Shown here piece after piece: positions 17,241-18,135 of a stretch of DNA of 18,135 nucleotides (positions are counted from its first letter, which is position 1; the number at the start of each line of letters is the position of its first letter). The notes under the pieces are model-generated. The model saw only the letters and a program-made list of their open reading frames with translations, was not told where the DNA came from and ran no database searches. The position numbers and the translations under genes were made by a program. Origin of the DNA: DASPRM01 sp035319065 (GTDB lineage: Bacteria; Acidobacteriota; Terriglobia; Terriglobales; Acidobacteriaceae); contig DATHDM010000376.1 of NCBI GenBank assembly GCA_035319065.1, positions 1-18,135 of the forward strand, read 5' to 3'.

Positions 17241-17289
17241 TCAGCACTCAGTCCTTGGCGCTCGGTGCTCAGCAATCAGCTTTCAGCGC
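17241..17289. repeat. Degenerate heptad repeat array at the nuoL2 start
   Basis: Seven consecutive 7-bp units on the + strand: TCAGCAC, TCAGTCC, TTGGCGC, TCGGTGC, TCAGCAA, TCAGCTT, TCAGCGC. Read on the gene strand the unit is NNGCTGA. The array stops 3 nt before the nuoL2 ATG, so it occupies the place where a ribosome binding site would be. Positions 1 (T) and 3-4 (AG or GG) of each unit are nearly invariant while the last two vary. Confidence 0.75.
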
Positions 17290-17343
17290 AATCGGCGATG
17301 CACGCATCCCTGGCTCGCGGCCGCTAACCGCCGGCCCCTCACC

Positions 17344-17378
17344 GCCCCGACCGCTGCGTACCGATCGCTGATTGCTTC
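17344..17378. repeat. Heptad-like units in opposite orientation next to nuoK2
   Basis: GCCCCGA, CCGCTGC, GTACCGA, TCGCTGA and TTGCTTC follow each other with the same 7-bp period, but the NNGCTGA-type unit is now on the + strand. They are less regular than the array at 17241-17289. The pair creates a perfect 10-bp inverted repeat, AGCAATCAGC (17271-17280) with GCTGATTGCT (17367-17376). Confidence 0.4.
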
Positions 17379-17379
17379 C

Positions 17380-17685
17380 TTACCACTTCAGCAAATCCAC
17401 TTCATCCACGTTGATCGTTTCCTTGTTGCGGAAGAAAGCGATCAGGATTCCCAGCCCCACGGCAGCTTCGGCCGCGGCGTCGGTGATCACAAAAATCGAG
17501 AACACCTGCCCTTGCAGGTTCCACAACCGCGAAAACGCTACCAGGTTCAGGTTCACGGCATTCAGGATCAGCTCGATCGACATCAGAATGATCACCACGT
17601 TGCGCCGCGTGACCACGCCGATGGTGCCGATGGCAAACAGTGCCGCCGCTACCACCAGATAATCGAGAGTCGTAATCGGTCCCAT
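17380..17685 (-). CDS. nuoK: NADH-quinone oxidoreductase subunit K (copy 2)
   Basis: 101-residue, three-helix complex I subunit. The proton-carrying glutamates are E38 ('MSIELILNAVNL') and E73 ('AAAEAAVGLG'). They are 35 residues apart, against 36 in copy 1, because the loop 'WNLQGQVF' is one residue shorter. Helix 3 has an additional acidic residue, D69 in 'FVITDAAAEAAVG', where copy 1 has a valine. The C-terminus 'NVDEVDLLKW' parallels 'NPDRVNLLKL' of copy 1. ATG 17685 lies 32 bp after the nuoJ2 stop, with AGGAG about 14 nt upstream. It ends 142 bp before nuoL2, unlike the 10-bp K-L gap in the left block. Confidence 0.95.
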   Translation of the reverse strand: MGPITTLDYLVVAAALFAIGTIGVVTRRNVVIILMSIELILNAVNLNLVAFSRLWNLQGQVFSIFVITDAAAEAAVGLGILIAFFRNKETINVDEVDLLKW

Positions 17686-17717
17686 ACGCCGGCTCTAAGC
17701 TCCTGCTTCCCGCTTAC

Positions 17718-18135
17718 TCAGATCCTCTTCTTCGCCATCACCACCGCGCCCACAATCGCCACCAGCAACAGCAGCGACGCTATCTCGAACGGCAGCAGGT
17801 ATGTCTGGTACAGCGCCAGCCCCACCTGCTGCGTGTTGCTTGCCTCCGGCAGCGAAATCGCGGTTTGCGGGAAGATGCTGCTCCCCTTCCAGTACACAAC
17901 CGTGATGATCCCGCCCAGCACCAGGCTGGCCAGAATGCCGATCGGCCACTGCTGGTTGAATTGCTCCTCCCGCACGTTGCGATCGATGTTCACCAGCATG
18001 ATCACGAACAGAAACAGCACCATGATGCCCCCGGCATACAGAATCACCTGCACGCCGGCGACAAACGGCGCATACAGCATCAGGTAGAGTCCCGCCAGCG
18101 AGAGCAGGGTGAAGATCAGCGCCAGCGCCGCGTGC
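17718..18135 (-). CDS. nuoJ: NADH-quinone oxidoreductase subunit J (copy 2, 5' partial)
   Basis: Complex I membrane subunit J, cut by the right edge. The frame stays open from the ATG-like codon at 18080 to the edge, adding 'HAALALIFTLLSLAGLYL', which is helix 2 of the family; the true start therefore lies outside and the Met at 18080 is internal. The core 'VAGVQVILYAGGIMVLFLFV' (helix 3) and the end 'LLPFEIASLLLLVAIVGAVV' are clear. It is followed by nuoK2 after 32 bp. Genes upstream, beyond the window, probably include more complex I subunits, possibly nuoH2 or nuoI, but this cannot be seen. Confidence 0.93.
   Translation of the reverse strand, partial: HAALALIFTLLSLAGLYLMLYAPFVAGVQVILYAGGIMVLFLFVIMLVNIDRNVREEQFNQQWPIGILASLVLGGIITVVYWKGSSIFPQTAISLPEASNTQQVGLALYQTYLLPFEIASLLLLVAIVGAVVMAKKRI

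Overview
This GC-rich bacterial window is almost entirely respiratory-chain and ATP-synthase membrane machinery. It carries two separate blocks of complex I (NADH:quinone oxidoreductase) genes that run towards each other, the F0 part of an ATP synthase and a small ABC exporter pair. Gene content, dense packing, GTG/TTG starts, and degenerate 7-bp repeat arrays in the spacers suggest an Acidobacteriota-type genome. That assignment is an inference from general impression, not something the sequence proves.

Left block, + strand, 1-8081: the 3' part of nuoG, then nuoH, nuoJ, nuoK, nuoL, nuoM and nuoN. Junctions are tight: nuoJ/nuoK share one base, and nuoL/nuoM and nuoM/nuoN overlap by ATGA. nuoI, which normally lies between nuoH and nuoJ, is absent; only 54 bp separate them.

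Right block, - strand, read from 18135 down to 9886: nuoJ2 (cut by the window edge), nuoK2, nuoL2, nuoM2, nuoN2, then atpZ, atpI, atpB and atpE. These form a second set of complex I membrane-arm subunits followed by F0 assembly factors and F0 subunits a and c. The b subunit and all F1 subunits are missing here. A convincing intrinsic terminator closes the block after atpE (9837-9805).

Middle, - strand, 9759-8129: an ABC ATPase and its membrane permease, translationally coupled and downstream of the terminator. They meet nuoN tail to tail with 47 bp between.

How it works together: NuoH/J/K form the quinone site region and proton path, and NuoL/M/N are the antiporter-like proton pumps. AtpB and AtpE form the proton channel and rotor that spend the gradient, with AtpZ and AtpI as small membrane accessory proteins. 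The antiporter subunits of both sets keep the lysine/glutamate residues expected of active pumps, so both sets look functional.

The main points of interest are the paired complex I membrane modules, the missing nuoI, the joining of complex I and F0 genes, and two heptad-repeat arrays. One array abuts the nuoL2 start codon and the other overlaps the atpE stop codon. I see no mobile element, CRISPR array, tRNA or rRNA, and no gene-free stretch longer than 160 bp.
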